Positions 9,444-19,677 of a DNA stretch of 64,000 bases are shown piece by piece. The stretch is taken from assembly GCF_029839275.1 (NCBI RefSeq), contig NZ_JAOCAH010000004.1:1-64000 (forward strand), given 5' to 3'. The notes beneath the pieces were generated by a model. That model did not search any database and was not told where the DNA came from. It saw only the letters and a program-made list of their open reading frames with translations. The translations under genes were made by a program, and so were the position numbers. The stretch is from Pseudomonas sp. GD03944. GTDB lineage: Bacteria; Pseudomonadota; Gammaproteobacteria; Pseudomonadales; Pseudomonadaceae. Positions within the stretch are counted from its first letter, which is position 1. Each line of letters opens with the position of its first letter.

Positions 9444-9577
9444 GGTGATCCTCGTTATCCGCGGACTGTTATAGGTCCGACCGGGCAGGGCCTGAAAGTT
9501 CAGACAAAGGAATGACAGCAAGGCCCCCGGCGCTCGGGTTAGACTCCCGGCTCCACCCCGTTCACGCCTCGATCGCC

Positions 9578-10441
9578 ATGTCCAAGCACGTTTCCCCCGA
9601 ACAGATTCAGAAAGCCCTGCAGGGCATCAGCGTGCCGCCGCAGCCGCAGATCATGGTCGACCTGCAGATGGAGCAGGTCATGCCTAACCCGGACCTGAAG
9701 GTCATCGCCCGGCTGATCAGCCAGGACCCGGGGTTGTCCGGTGCGCTGCTGAAGATCGTCAATTCGCCGTTCTTCGGCCTGACCAACCGTATCGCCTCGA
9801 TCCAGCAGGCGGTGAACCTGCTGGGCTGCGACACGGTGATCAACCTGATCAACGCCCAGTCGATCAAGGGCGAGCTGAGCGACGAGGCGATCGTCACCCT
9901 CAACCGCTTCTGGGACACCGCCCAGGACGTGGCCATGACCTGCCTGACCCTGGCCAAGCGCATCGGCTACCACTCGCCGGACGAGGCCTACACCCTGGGC
10001 CTGTTCCACAATTGCGGCATCCCGCTGATGGTCAAGCGCTTCCCCAACTACATGGTCGTCCTGGAAGAGGCCTACTACAGCGCCAGCGCCGAGAACCGGG
10101 TGGTGGACACGGAAAACCGCCTGCTCAACACCAACCACGCGGTGGTCGGTTACTTCACGGCCAAGTCCTGGAACCTGCCGCTGCACCTGTGCGAGGCCAT
10201 CGCCAGCCACCACAATGCCCTGTCGATCTTCAGCGACGAGGCCGGGGACGCCCAGCTCAAGACCCTGCTGGCGATCCTGAAAATGGCCGAGCACATCTGT
10301 GAAAGCCACCGCATCCTCGGTAACCAGCCCGAAGACCACGAATGGCAGAGCATCGAGCAGCGGGTGCTGGAATACGTGGGCCTGTCCGACTACGACTTCG
10401 AGAACCTGCGCGAGAGCATTCGCGAGCTGGGCGCCGCCTAG
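9578..10441 (+). CDS. HDOD domain protein
   Basis: Soluble signalling protein of 287 residues composed almost wholly of one HDOD domain (about 15-215). Typical features are ISQDPGLSGALLKIVNSPFFG, the LGLFHNCGIPLM stretch and CEAIASHHN. HDOD proteins lack the full HD metal-ligand set and act in c-di-GMP, chemotaxis or stress signalling; no catalytic role is claimed here. The start MSKHVSPEQ was chosen over the upstream in-frame codon at 9512, which lies in the pfpI promoter region. It is followed by mutM after 69 bp. Confidence 0.85.
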   Translation: MSKHVSPEQIQKALQGISVPPQPQIMVDLQMEQVMPNPDLKVIARLISQDPGLSGALLKIVNSPFFGLTNRIASIQQAVNLLGCDTVINLINAQSIKGELSDEAIVTLNRFWDTAQDVAMTCLTLAKRIGYHSPDEAYTLGLFHNCGIPLMVKRFPNYMVVLEEAYYSASAENRVVDTENRLLNTNHAVVGYFTAKSWNLPLHLCEAIASHHNALSIFSDEAGDAQLKTLLAILKMAEHICESHRILGNQPEDHEWQSIEQRVLEYVGLSDYDFENLRESIRELGAA

Positions 10442-10510
10442 CGGCTGGCTCGTCGCTCCCGGGCAATCCTGCTAATGTGGCGGCCCGCCGTTGCAACCGA
10501 TTGACCGTCC

Positions 10511-11323
10511 ATGCCCGAATTGCCAGAAGTCGAAACCACCCGCCGGGGCATTGCCCCCTACCTGGAAGGCCAGCGCGTCAGCCGTGTGGTGGTGCGTGAG
10601 CGCCGCCTGCGCTGGCCGATTCCCGAAGACCTCGATATCCGCCTGTCCGGGCAGCGTATCGAGGGCGTGTCGCGCCGGGCCAAGTACCTGCTGATCAAGG
10701 CCGAGACCGGCAGCCTGATCAGCCACCTGGGCATGTCCGGCAGCCTGCGCCTGGTCGAATGCGGCCTGCCGGCGGCCAAGCACGAGCACGTGGACATCGA
10801 GCTGGAGTCCGGGCTGTCCCTGCGCTACACCGACCCGCGCCGTTTCGGTGCGCTGCTCTGGAGCGCCGACCCGCTGCAGCACGAGCTGCTCAGCAAGCTG
10901 GGGCCGGAGCCGCTGACCGCCCTGTTCGATGGCGAGCGGCTGTTTCAGCTGTCCCGCGGCCGTTCCATGGCGATCAAACCGTTCATCATGGACAACGCCG
11001 TGGTGGTCGGGGTCGGCAACATCTACGCCACCGAAGCGCTGTTCGCCGCCGGTATCGACCCGCGCCGCGAGGCCAGCTCCGTCTCCCGGGCGCGTTACCT
11101 GCGCCTGGCGCTGGAGATCAAACGCATCCTGGCCCATGCCATCGAGCGCGGCGGCACCACCCTGCGCGACTTCGTCGGTGGCGATGGCCTGCCGGGCTAC
11201 TTCCAGCAGGAGCTGTTCGTCTACGGCCGGGGCGGAGAGTTCTGCAAGGTGTGCGGCAGCACCCTGCGTGAAGTGAAACTGGGCCAGCGCGCCAGCGTGT
11301 ACTGCCCGCGCTGCCAGCGCTGA
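10511..11323 (+). CDS. mutM: Formamidopyrimidine-DNA glycosylase
   Basis: Base-excision repair enzyme that removes 8-oxoguanine and formamidopyrimidines and cleaves the abasic site. The catalytic N-terminus [13 protein letters not shown] (P2 Schiff-base proline, E3) is intact. Length is 270 residues, as usual. The C-terminal zinc finger is complete, with two CxxC pairs (CKVC and CPRC). It lies between the HDOD and acyltransferase genes on the same strand. Confidence 0.97.
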   Translation: MPELPEVETTRRGIAPYLEGQRVSRVVVRERRLRWPIPEDLDIRLSGQRIEGVSRRAKYLLIKAETGSLISHLGMSGSLRLVECGLPAAKHEHVDIELESGLSLRYTDPRRFGALLWSADPLQHELLSKLGPEPLTALFDGERLFQLSRGRSMAIKPFIMDNAVVVGVGNIYATEALFAAGIDPRREASSVSRARYLRLALEIKRILAHAIERGGTTLRDFVGGDGLPGYFQQELFVYGRGGEFCKVCGSTLREVKLGQRASVYCPRCQR

Positions 11324-11371
11324 GCGCCTGGAACGTCCGATACAACAACAAGAAAATACCGAGGGTGTTCG

Positions 11372-11950
11372 ATGTCCGGTAACTACCTGCCCCGCAGCCC
11401 GCTGACCGAGTGGGTCGGGCGCACTGTGCTGAAGGCCATGGGCTGGCGCATCGAGGGCGAACTGCCCCGGCTCGACAAGTTCGTGGCCATCGGCGCGCAC
11501 CACACCTCCAACTGGGATTTCGTGATCTTTCTCGCGGTGAAATTCGTGCTGCGCCTCAATGCCCGCTGGTTCGGCAAGCACACGATCTTCCAAGGGCCCT
11601 TCGGCTCGCTGCTGCGCCGCTGGGGCGGCATCGCCATTCGCCGCGACCAGCAGCGCAACACCGTGGACCAGGCGATCCAGGCCTTCCACGAGCACCGGCA
11701 ATTCATCCTGGTGCTGTCGCCGGAAGGCACGCGCAAGAAGGTCGAGCGCTGGAAAATGGGCTTCTACCACATCGCCCGTGGGGCGGGCGTGCCCATCGTG
11801 CTGGGGGCGCTGGACTTCCAGAATCGGCGCGTGGTGATCGGCCCGGCCTTCTGGCCCACCGGGGACGAGGCGGCCGATCTGCGGGAAATCCTGGCGTTCT
11901 ACCGGCCATTTATCCCGAAAAAGCCGGAGTACGCCTTTCATGGCGATTGA
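11372..11950 (+). CDS. Lysophospholipid acyltransferase family protein
   Basis: Predicted membrane-associated acyltransferase of 192 residues. The PlsC-type HX4D motif is seen as HHTSNWD near residue 44, with the second motif SPEGTRKK near 117. Acceptor and donor are not predictable from sequence. It begins 48 bp after mutM and may be co-transcribed with it. Confidence 0.85.
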   Translation: MSGNYLPRSPLTEWVGRTVLKAMGWRIEGELPRLDKFVAIGAHHTSNWDFVIFLAVKFVLRLNARWFGKHTIFQGPFGSLLRRWGGIAIRRDQQRNTVDQAIQAFHEHRQFILVLSPEGTRKKVERWKMGFYHIARGAGVPIVLGALDFQNRRVVIGPAFWPTGDEAADLREILAFYRPFIPKKPEYAFHGD

Positions 11951-11961
11951 CGGCCGTCACG

Positions 11962-11989
11962 CTGACAATTGCCAGAGCACTGTTATAGT
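11962..11989 (+). promoter_or_regulatory. Sigma70-type promoter of the small exported-protein gene
   Basis: CTGACA (11962-11967), a 16-bp spacer, then TATAGT (11984-11989); each hexamer differs from consensus at one base. It lies about 50 bp upstream of the ATG at 12041. A duplicated ACTGCCTCCTAA (11997-12008 and 12011-12022) follows directly in the predicted 5' leader. Confidence 0.65.
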
Positions 11990-12040
11990 TAGGTTCACTG
12001 CCTCCTAACAACTGCCTCCTAATAGCTGAAGGATCGCCCC

Positions 12041-12379
12041 ATGAAACTGTTTCGCTCAATCGCTGCTGTCCTGGCGCTGACCTCTGGCCTGCTGGCGCTG
12101 CCGGCGCAGGCTGAAGTGGTTCAGCAGAACACCAGCGGTGACCCTGTCTACACCGTCAATGCACCGAAGGGCTACGCGATGATCGGCGACCTGCTGATCG
12201 CCCGTCCGCTGCTGATCGGTGCCACCGTGATCGGCGCTGCCGCCTTCGTGGTCAGCCTGCCGTTCACCGCATTGGGCGGTAACGTCGGCGAAGCCGGCCA
12301 GGCGCTGGTCGTCGAGCCGGGCCGCGAGGCCTTCGTGCGCTGCCTGGGCTGCACCTCGAGCGGCTACAAGCAGGACTGA
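12041..12379 (+). CDS. Small exported or membrane protein of unknown function
   Basis: A 112-residue protein with a clear Sec signal peptide (residues 1-24, ending LPAQA) and one further hydrophobic stretch (about 58-78, [24 protein letters not shown]). The C-terminus carries a close cysteine pair, CLGC. It belongs to a family common in Pseudomonas and sometimes labelled a multidrug-transporter homologue without evidence; I do not assign a function. It is monocistronic, with its own promoter and a strong terminator, which suggests considerable expression. Confidence 0.85.
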   Translation: MKLFRSIAAVLALTSGLLALPAQAEVVQQNTSGDPVYTVNAPKGYAMIGDLLIARPLLIGATVIGAAAFVVSLPFTALGGNVGEAGQALVVEPGREAFVRCLGCTSSGYKQD

Positions 12380-12401
12380 TACCGCCCGTATCCGCTTCAC
12401 G

Positions 12402-12440
12402 ACGGCCCTTCGCCCCCAACCGGGCGAGGGGCCGTTTGCT
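12402..12440 (+). terminator. Intrinsic terminator
   Basis: A 14-bp stem with one G-T wobble (ACGGCCCTTCGCCC at 12402-12415 pairing with 12422-12435), a 6-nt loop, and then TTGCTTT. It separates the small exported-protein gene from the Na/Pi cotransporter. Confidence 0.8.
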
Positions 12441-12469
12441 TTGAGCCCCGCTAAAAGGACACGGTGGCA

Positions 12470-14305
12470 ATGAAATACCTGCGTACGATGACCCTGCTGG
12501 TGGTGACCCTGGGACTGGTCGCCTCCTTCTGGCTGAGTGCCGGCTGGCTGCAGCTCTGCGGTGGCCTGGCGATGTTCCTGTTCGGCATGCAGTGCCTGGA
12601 AGAGGGCCTGCGGCAACTGGCCGGCAGCAAGCTGGAACAGGTGCTGGCGCGCAGCACCGCGACGCCGTTCAAGAGCCTGCTGTTTGGCGTGGGCGGCACC
12701 CTGCTGCTGCAATCCAGCACCCTGGTGTCGCTGCTCACCATCGCCTTCATCAGCACCGGCCTGATCCAGCTGGCGGGCGGTATCGCCATCCTGTTCGGCG
12801 CCAACCTGGGCGCCACCAGCGGCATCTGGTTGCTGGCGCTGGCCGGGCAGAACCTCAGCCTCAGCCCCCTGGCGCTGCCGCTGCTGGTGTTCGGCGTGCT
12901 GGCTGGCTTCTTCGGGGCCAAGAGCAAGGCGGCCGGGCGCATCGTGCTGGGCATCGCCTTCATCTTCCTGGGTATCGACCAGATCAAGGACGGCTTCGCC
13001 AGCTTCGGCGACGGCCTGGACATGAGTGCGTTGCAGGCAGACGGCGTGATGGGCGCGCTGCTGTTCACCGGCATCGGCATGCTGATTACCGTGGTGCTGC
13101 AGTCCAGTCACGCCACGCTGATGCTGACCCTGGCGGCCCTGGCCGGCGGCCAGCTGGAACTGGGGCAGAGCCTGGCCATCGCCATCGGCTCGAACATCGG
13201 CAGCAGCGTCACCACCGCCTTCGTCGGTTCCCTGGGCGGCAACCGCAGCGGCCAGCGACTGGCGCTGGCCCACGTGCTGTTCAACGTGCTCACCGGTGTG
13301 CTGGCCTTCACCCTGCTCGAACCCCTGGCCTGGCTGGTGCACGCCCTGGCCGAGCCGCTGGGACTGGGTGACAACAGCCTGATCCAGCTGGCGATGTTCC
13401 ACACCCTGTTCAACGCCATGGGCGTGGCGCTGTTCTGGCCCTGGCAGGGGCGGCTGGCGCGCTACCTGATCCGCTGGCTGCCGGAGCGCCGCGAGCCGAC
13501 GGTGCTGATCGCCGAACTGGCGCCTACGGTGGCGCAAGCGCCCGAGCCCACCCGGGCGCGTTACCTCAATGAACGGGCGCTGGATTCGGTGGAAGCCGCG
13601 TCCGGCGCCGTGGTGCAGGAGCTCAATCACCTCGGCCGCCTGAGCCTGGAGGTGATCTGCCATGCGCTGTACCTGCCGGTGGACCAACTGGACCGGGCCA
13701 AGGCCGACGAAGCCGTGCTGCAGGCCCGGCCGGTCCGCGACGGGGTGGATGCCGAGTACCTGTACCGCCAGCACATCAAGGGTGTGTACGGCGACCTGCT
13801 GAGCTTCATGGGGCGCATGGAGCAGCCCATGGACGAGGCGCACCAGCAGTTCTGGGTCAGTTGCCAACTGGCGGCGCTGCAACTGGTGGACGCGGTCAAG
13901 GATGCCAAGCACCTGCAGAAGAACCTTGGGCATTACCTCGATACGCCGCCATCGCCGGTGCGCGATGCCTACCAGGACCTACGTCGCCACCTGCTGTCGA
14001 CCCTGCATGAGTTGCGTGAGCTGGCGCGTTCAGAGCTGCCCGAAGAAGCCTGGCAGCAGCGCCTGCGCTGGCTCGACGGCCAGGCGGCGGATTTCGACGG
14101 TCAATTCCGCCAGCGCCTGTTCGCCGCGGTGCGCAGCGGCGGACTGGATGGCCTGCAGACCAGCTCGCTGATGAATGACTTGGGGTATGTCAGCCGCATC
14201 TTTCAGAGCCTGCGCAACGTGCTGATGCTGGGGGCGGAACAGCCGCTGTTCCGCGAGCTGCGCCACCTGGCGGGCGACGAGGGGAGCCTGATTCAGCTCC
14301 CCTGA
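12470..14305 (+). CDS. Na+/phosphate cotransporter, NptA/YjbB type
   Basis: Inner-membrane protein of 611 residues. Two inverted Na/Pi repeats carry the signature QSS motifs (LLLQSST near 82 and VVLQSSH near 208). The first half is largely membrane segments, and the last 240 residues are a helical PhoU-like cytoplasmic domain. Such proteins move phosphate with sodium. The ATG at 12470 is preferred because AGGA lies 10 nt upstream; a GTG two codons earlier (12464) is also possible. It ends 7 bp from the convergent ggt gene. Confidence 0.85.
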   Translation: MKYLRTMTLLVVTLGLVASFWLSAGWLQLCGGLAMFLFGMQCLEEGLRQLAGSKLEQVLARSTATPFKSLLFGVGGTLLLQSSTLVSLLTIAFISTGLIQLAGGIAILFGANLGATSGIWLLALAGQNLSLSPLALPLLVFGVLAGFFGAKSKAAGRIVLGIAFIFLGIDQIKDGFASFGDGLDMSALQADGVMGALLFTGIGMLITVVLQSSHATLMLTLAALAGGQLELGQSLAIAIGSNIGSSVTTAFVGSLGGNRSGQRLALAHVLFNVLTGVLAFTLLEPLAWLVHALAEPLGLGDNSLIQLAMFHTLFNAMGVALFWPWQGRLARYLIRWLPERREPTVLIAELAPTVAQAPEPTRARYLNERALDSVEAASGAVVQELNHLGRLSLEVICHALYLPVDQLDRAKADEAVLQARPVRDGVDAEYLYRQHIKGVYGDLLSFMGRMEQPMDEAHQQFWVSCQLAALQLVDAVKDAKHLQKNLGHYLDTPPSPVRDAYQDLRRHLLSTLHELRELARSELPEEAWQQRLRWLDGQAADFDGQFRQRLFAAVRSGGLDGLQTSSLMNDLGYVSRIFQSLRNVLMLGAEQPLFRELRHLAGDEGSLIQLP

Positions 14306-14312
14306 GGGTGGG

Positions 14313-16010
14313 TCACGGCGCGGGCGATACCGCGCTGGTGCCAATGCCCCGCGGGTCGCTGGCGGCCTCGACCTGCTGTTTCTGCTTCTGCCAGTACAGC
14401 ACCTGCTGGTTGCCGTACTGCCGGTCCACCAGCTTGAGCTGATGGCCACGGGCCTGCAAGGCTGCCGCCTGCGCCGGGCTGAAGGTGCCCGGCTCGTGCT
14501 CGATCACGTCGGGCAGGAACTGGTGGTGGTAGCGCGCCACGGCGGGCCAACGGGCCACGGGCTGGCCGTCCAGGTACTCGAGAATGGACAGCAGCACCAT
14601 GCTCGGGATGCGGCTGCCGCCCGGCGTGCCGAAACTGGTGAATTCACTCGGGCTTTCGATGAAGGTCGGGCTCATGCTCGACAGCGGTCGCTTGCCGGCG
14701 GCGATGGCGTTGGCGTGGCTGCCAGCCAGGCCATAGGCGTTGCTGCCCTGTACATCGGCGGCGAAATCATCCATTTCATCATTCAGCAGCACGCCGGTGC
14801 CCGGCACGGTGAAGGCCGCGCCGAACGGCAGGTTGATCGACAGGGTGGCCGCCACGGCGTTGCCCTCGGCATCCAGCACCGAGAAGTGGGTGGTGTGGTC
14901 GCCTTCGTGCCAGGTGCCGGCCGGTGGCAGGCTGGCGCTCGGGGTGGCCCTGTCGGCCTGGATGCCCTGGCGGAACGCGTGCAGGTAGGCCGGCGCGAGC
15001 AACCTGTCCAGCGGGTTGGCTACAAAGTCCGGGTCGCCCAGCAGACCCCGGTCGCGGTAGGCGCGGCGCAGGGTTTCCGCGACGTAGTGGGTGCGCTGCA
15101 CCGCATCGGCCTCGCGCCAGGGCAGGTGCTGCAGGGTCAGCAGGCTCTGAGCCAGGATCAGGCCGCCGGCCGAGGGCGGCGGAGCGCTGATCAACTGGCG
15201 TTGGTCGGCCAGCTCGACCTGCAACGGCGCGCGCTCGACGATGCGGTACTCACGCAGGTCGCGCAGGGTCCAGATGCCGCCGGCCGCCTGCACGCCCATC
15301 ACCAGTTTCTCGGCGGTTTCGCCGCCATAGAACCCGGCGTGGCCGTCGCGGGCCAGGCGTTCCAGGGTGCGCGCCAGGTCGGGTTGGCGCAGCAGGCCGA
15401 ATTCGTCGGGAATCTCGCCGTCGTCGAGGAAGATGCGTGCGCTTTCCGGGTCATCGCGCAGGGCATCGAGGCGCCATCGCGCCCGTTCCCGGTACACGCG
15501 GTCGATGCCGACGCCGTCCCGGGCCAGGCGAATCGCCGGAGCCAGGGAATCGCGCAGCGGCAGGCGACCGAAACGCTGGGCCAGGTCGACCAGGGCGGCG
15601 GGCAGGCCGGGGATTGCCGCCGCCAGGGCGCCGTTCAGGGACAGGTGTTTCTGCACCTCGCCATCGCGCCGGTAGAGGTCGGCGTGGGCCTTCAGCGGTG
15701 CGCGCTCGCGGGCGTCGATGAAGCGGTAGGTGGGCGTGTCGCCGGCCTCACGCAGCAGGAAGAAGCCGCCACCACCGATGCCCGAGCCATAGGGTTCGAC
15801 GACTGCCAGGGCTGCGCTGATGGCCACGGCCGCATCGAAGGCATTGCCGCCCAGGGCCAGGGTTTCCTGGCCGGCAACGGTGGCGGCGGGGTGGGCAGTG
15901 GCGATGGCCGAGCGGCCAGGGTGTTCGACGGCGTGGGCGTCGAGGGCGAGCAGCAAGAACAGCGAGCCGGCGATCGCTCGCCAGCGGGTGAAACGACGCC
16001 CGAGGGTCAC
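14313..16010 (-). CDS. ggt: Gamma-glutamyltranspeptidase
   Basis: Periplasmic N-terminal-nucleophile hydrolase that cleaves the gamma-glutamyl bond of glutathione and related compounds. It has 565 residues with a signal peptide (about 1-28, ending DAHA). The autoprocessing site is TTHFSVLD, with the predicted nucleophile T373. Substrate-loop motifs such as SGIGGGGFFLL are present. The start is GTG, 5 bp after the ferredoxin stop, so it is read with coaD and fdx or at least fdx. Processing at T373 is inferred from the E. coli enzyme. Confidence 0.92.
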   Translation of the reverse strand: MTLGRRFTRWRAIAGSLFLLLALDAHAVEHPGRSAIATAHPAATVAGQETLALGGNAFDAAVAISAALAVVEPYGSGIGGGGFFLLREAGDTPTYRFIDARERAPLKAHADLYRRDGEVQKHLSLNGALAAAIPGLPAALVDLAQRFGRLPLRDSLAPAIRLARDGVGIDRVYRERARWRLDALRDDPESARIFLDDGEIPDEFGLLRQPDLARTLERLARDGHAGFYGGETAEKLVMGVQAAGGIWTLRDLREYRIVERAPLQVELADQRQLISAPPPSAGGLILAQSLLTLQHLPWREADAVQRTHYVAETLRRAYRDRGLLGDPDFVANPLDRLLAPAYLHAFRQGIQADRATPSASLPPAGTWHEGDHTTHFSVLDAEGNAVAATLSINLPFGAAFTVPGTGVLLNDEMDDFAADVQGSNAYGLAGSHANAIAAGKRPLSSMSPTFIESPSEFTSFGTPGGSRIPSMVLLSILEYLDGQPVARWPAVARYHHQFLPDVIEHEPGTFSPAQAAALQARGHQLKLVDRQYGNQQVLYWQKQKQQVEAASDPRGIGTSAVSPAP

Positions 16011-16015
16011 CGGCG

Positions 16016-16270
<255 letters not shown>

Positions 16271-16413
16271 CTAAACGCTCCTGCCGCGGTGAGTCACCAC
16301 GGCATCTTACAAACATGGGCAGACAACGCTAGGCGAATTGTGCCGGATTGTCAGGGCAGGCGCCATGCCGCTGGCCAGCCCGGCCAGTGGGAATGCTCAG
16401 GCTGGAGGCGGTG

Positions 16414-16968
<555 letters not shown>

Positions 16969-17352
16969 TCACCGTTCGGCGTGGTCGATGGCATACAGCA
17001 CAAGGGCCAGCAGCAGACAACCCAGGGCCACCCAGTCGGCGATCACCACCCGGCGTATGGCGTCGTTGTAGCCGGGGCTGGCCCAGGCCACGTAGAGGAA
17101 CGACAGCACGCTGATCAGGCCGCCGGCGAAGGCCACGGGCTGCAACAGCGGGCGGAACGCGGCGTAGATCAGCAGCGCGCCGAGCAGGCCGAACAGCACC
17201 GCGCGGCTGCGCATCAGGATCAGTGTGTTCGGTTCGTCGAACGACAGCCCATAGAGGGTGGCCAGGCGTTCGGCACCGAGCACGCCGCTGAGGGGCAGCA
17301 GGTGGATGATGCCGGCGACGATCAGCAGTCCGGCGATGAGTTTGCTCGTCAC
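16969..17352 (-). CDS. Small four-helix membrane protein
   Basis: A 127-residue hydrophobic protein with four predicted membrane segments (about 5-25, 48-68, 72-92 and 104-123). The sequence RSRAVLFGLLGALLIYAAF is recognisable as a conserved, uncharacterised proteobacterial family. It starts 15 bp downstream of the GMC oxidoreductase stop on the same strand, so it may be the last gene of the oxidation cluster. No function is assigned. Confidence 0.75.
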   Translation of the reverse strand: MTSKLIAGLLIVAGIIHLLPLSGVLGAERLATLYGLSFDEPNTLILMRSRAVLFGLLGALLIYAAFRPLLQPVAFAGGLISVLSFLYVAWASPGYNDAIRRVVIADWVALGCLLLALVLYAIDHAER

Positions 17353-17367
17353 GGTCGTGTCCTCCGC

Positions 17368-18957
17368 TCAGGCCAGGCGGTCGGCCAGTGCGGTGGCCAG
17401 CTTGGCGGTGAGGCCATACACCGACAGCTGCGGGTTGGCGCCGATGCTGGTGGGAAACAGCGAGCCGTCGTGGATCGACAGGTTGCTGAGCTGATGGTGC
17501 CGCCCCAGGCTGTCGGTCACCGCCTGCTGCGGGTCTTCACCCATGGCGCAGCCGCCCATCACATGGGCACTGCCCAGGCGCGTGCGGTACAGCGACAGGT
17601 CGAGGCCGTCGATCAGTGCCTTGGCCTCGGCGGCAGTCTTCACGTAGTCGGCGTCGGCGTGCAGCGGCATCACCGCCTTGGCGCCGGCGGCGAGCTGGAT
17701 CTCGGCCATGCTGTGGAAGGCCCGTTTGACCCCGTCCCAGGTGTAGTCGGTCATCTGGTAATCGAGCACCGGGCTGCCGTCGCCGCGCAGCTCCACCCTG
17801 CCTTCGGCGCTGTCCGGGTGGAAGCCGTCGCGCAGCAGCGCCAGCATCACGTTGGTGTGAGGCAACTGTTCCATGCGCAGGGCGTTGTCGATGCCGAAAC
17901 GGCCGAGCAGGGTGGCGGTCAGGGCTGGCTGCAGGGGTGGCACTTCCAGTTTGTAGGAGAGGCGTCCGGCGGTGCCGTCGTCCCATTGGAAGTGATCGGT
18001 GTAGACCGACTGCGGCGCGCCGTGGAACGGGTTGATCACCTGCTCGAACTGCGCCGCGGAGAAATTCACCAGGTGCAGGTAGGTGCGTTTGCCGGTGCGC
18101 TGGTAGGGGTCGGGTGCGTCGGAGCGCAGCAGCAGCCCCGGTGTATTGATGCCGCCGCCGGACAGCACGTAGTGCCGGGCCTTGACCGTGATGGTGTGGC
18201 CGTTGGGCGCCACGCAGCGTTCATCCATGCCCAGGCACTGCAGGCCGACCACCTTGTCGCCCTCGATCAGCAGCTTGTCGGCGCGGGCGAGGTATAGCAG
18301 CTCCCCGCCTTTTTCCAGGGTCGCGGGGATGGTGGTGACCAGCATCGATTGTTTGGCGTTGGTCGGGCAACCCATGCCGCAGTAGCCGAGGTTCCAGCAG
18401 CCGCGCACGTTGCGCGGAATCACCTTCCAGTGATAGCCGAGCGCCTCGCAGCCGTTGCGGATCACGTCGTTGTTCGGGTTGGGCGGGATGGCCCAGGGGG
18501 CGACGCCCAGGCGCTGCTCCATGCGCTCGAACCAGGGCGCCATCTCGGCCGGGCTGTGGCCCTTGACCCCATGCTCCTTGGCCCAGTGCTCCAGGGTCGG
18601 GTCGGGGGTACGAAAGCTCGAGGTCCAGTTGATGAGGGTCGAGCCGCCGACCGCGCGGCCCTGCATGATGGTGATGGCGCCGTCCTTGCTCATGCGACCG
18701 ATGCCTTCCTGGTACAGGGTGGCGTAGGCCTTGTCTTCGAGCATCTTGAAGTCGCTGCTGGTTTTGAGCGGGCCTTCTTCGATCAGCAGCACCTTGAACC
18801 CGGCGGCGCTGAGAATTTCCGCCGTGGTGCCGCCTCCGGCCCCGCTGCCGACGATCGCCACGTCGGCCTCGAGGGTCAGGTTCTTGTCCAGGCGTGAGCC
18901 ATCGTGGGTCTTCCAACCCCGGGCCAGGCCTTCTTTGAAGCTATCGGGTACAGGCAT
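17368..18957 (-). CDS. GMC-family FAD oxidoreductase
   Basis: Flavoprotein of 529 residues from MPVPDSFKEG. The FAD Rossmann motif VAIVGSGAGGGTTAEILS lies near 23-40. GMC signatures include GRAVGGSTLINW and the C-terminal His-containing active-site region (GSAHVMGGCAMG, GLTAKLATALA). Such enzymes oxidise primary alcohols or related substrates. The neighbouring Tat-exported protein and aldehyde dehydrogenase suggest an alcohol-to-aldehyde-to-acid route. No signal peptide is visible, so export would have to be with the Tat partner (inference). Confidence 0.87.
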   Translation of the reverse strand: MPVPDSFKEGLARGWKTHDGSRLDKNLTLEADVAIVGSGAGGGTTAEILSAAGFKVLLIEEGPLKTSSDFKMLEDKAYATLYQEGIGRMSKDGAITIMQGRAVGGSTLINWTSSFRTPDPTLEHWAKEHGVKGHSPAEMAPWFERMEQRLGVAPWAIPPNPNNDVIRNGCEALGYHWKVIPRNVRGCWNLGYCGMGCPTNAKQSMLVTTIPATLEKGGELLYLARADKLLIEGDKVVGLQCLGMDERCVAPNGHTITVKARHYVLSGGGINTPGLLLRSDAPDPYQRTGKRTYLHLVNFSAAQFEQVINPFHGAPQSVYTDHFQWDDGTAGRLSYKLEVPPLQPALTATLLGRFGIDNALRMEQLPHTNVMLALLRDGFHPDSAEGRVELRGDGSPVLDYQMTDYTWDGVKRAFHSMAEIQLAAGAKAVMPLHADADYVKTAAEAKALIDGLDLSLYRTRLGSAHVMGGCAMGEDPQQAVTDSLGRHHQLSNLSIHDGSLFPTSIGANPQLSVYGLTAKLATALADRLA

Positions 18958-19040
18958 TTCAAGGCTCTCTTTCTTGTGATTGCGCTGCATTCGAGGCTGA
19001 GCGCACCTGCAACGACGCCTGGCTGACGCGCAGCCAGCCG

Positions 19041-19586
19041 TCAGACCGTAGGCGGGCCGGGGTAGCCGCAGTGCGCCCAGGACTCCGGTCGGCTGTACCA
19101 GCTCATCATCACCAGTTGCAGCAGCGAGGCGTGGCCCATTTTCAGCAGGTCGAGGTAACTGTTCTGCCAGCGGTCGAGGAAGGCCTGGATATCGTCGTGC
19201 GAGGCGTTTTCCCAGCTGCCCCAGATGCCGGTCAGCGGGCCGCGGGTGATCGGCATGGACAGCACGTCGAACAGTTGCACGGTGAGCTTGAGCATCTCCG
19301 GCGACAGGTGGCTGAGGCTGTAGTCGAGGCTGGCGATGGTGTCCTCCACCGCCTTGGGCATGTTCTCCGGCGCCACGGCGCCTTCGAGCAGCACCGGGAT
19401 CAGGGCACGCAGGAACGGCAGGTCACTGCTGCGCAGGATCAGCATGCCGGTGTGCGGGTGGCTCGCCGAGCAGCCGCTGAGCGTGGCGGTCACGCCGGCG
19501 GTGGCGAGGAAGGCCGAGCCGACCAGGCCGACCTTGAGCAGGCTGCGCCGCGACAGGTTCGCGGGTCCAACGGTGGTGTCGATCAT
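19041..19586 (-). CDS. Tat-exported partner protein of the GMC oxidoreductase
   Basis: A 181-residue protein with a twin-arginine signal, SRRSLLK at 12-18 followed by a hydrophobic stretch and SGCSAS near 41-46. The Cys there could be a lipobox, though the hydrophobic stretch looks like an ordinary Tat h-region. The rest is helical and acidic, reminiscent of the small subunit 3 of gluconate/fructose-type dehydrogenases. Its place between the GMC and aldehyde dehydrogenase genes suggests it carries the oxidoreductase to the periplasm. An upstream in-frame start (19643) is less likely because the Tat motif would be too far in. Confidence 0.75.
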   Translation of the reverse strand: MIDTTVGPANLSRRSLLKVGLVGSAFLATAGVTATLSGCSASHPHTGMLILRSSDLPFLRALIPVLLEGAVAPENMPKAVEDTIASLDYSLSHLSPEMLKLTVQLFDVLSMPITRGPLTGIWGSWENASHDDIQAFLDRWQNSYLDLLKMGHASLLQLVMMSWYSRPESWAHCGYPGPPTV

Positions 19587-19677
19587 TTTTATTATCACCA
19601 GCGCCGCGTGGGCGATTGTTGCAGGGGGTGCCGTGAGCCTCACCCCGGCCAGGGCGGGCTCACGGCGTACGGCGGGG

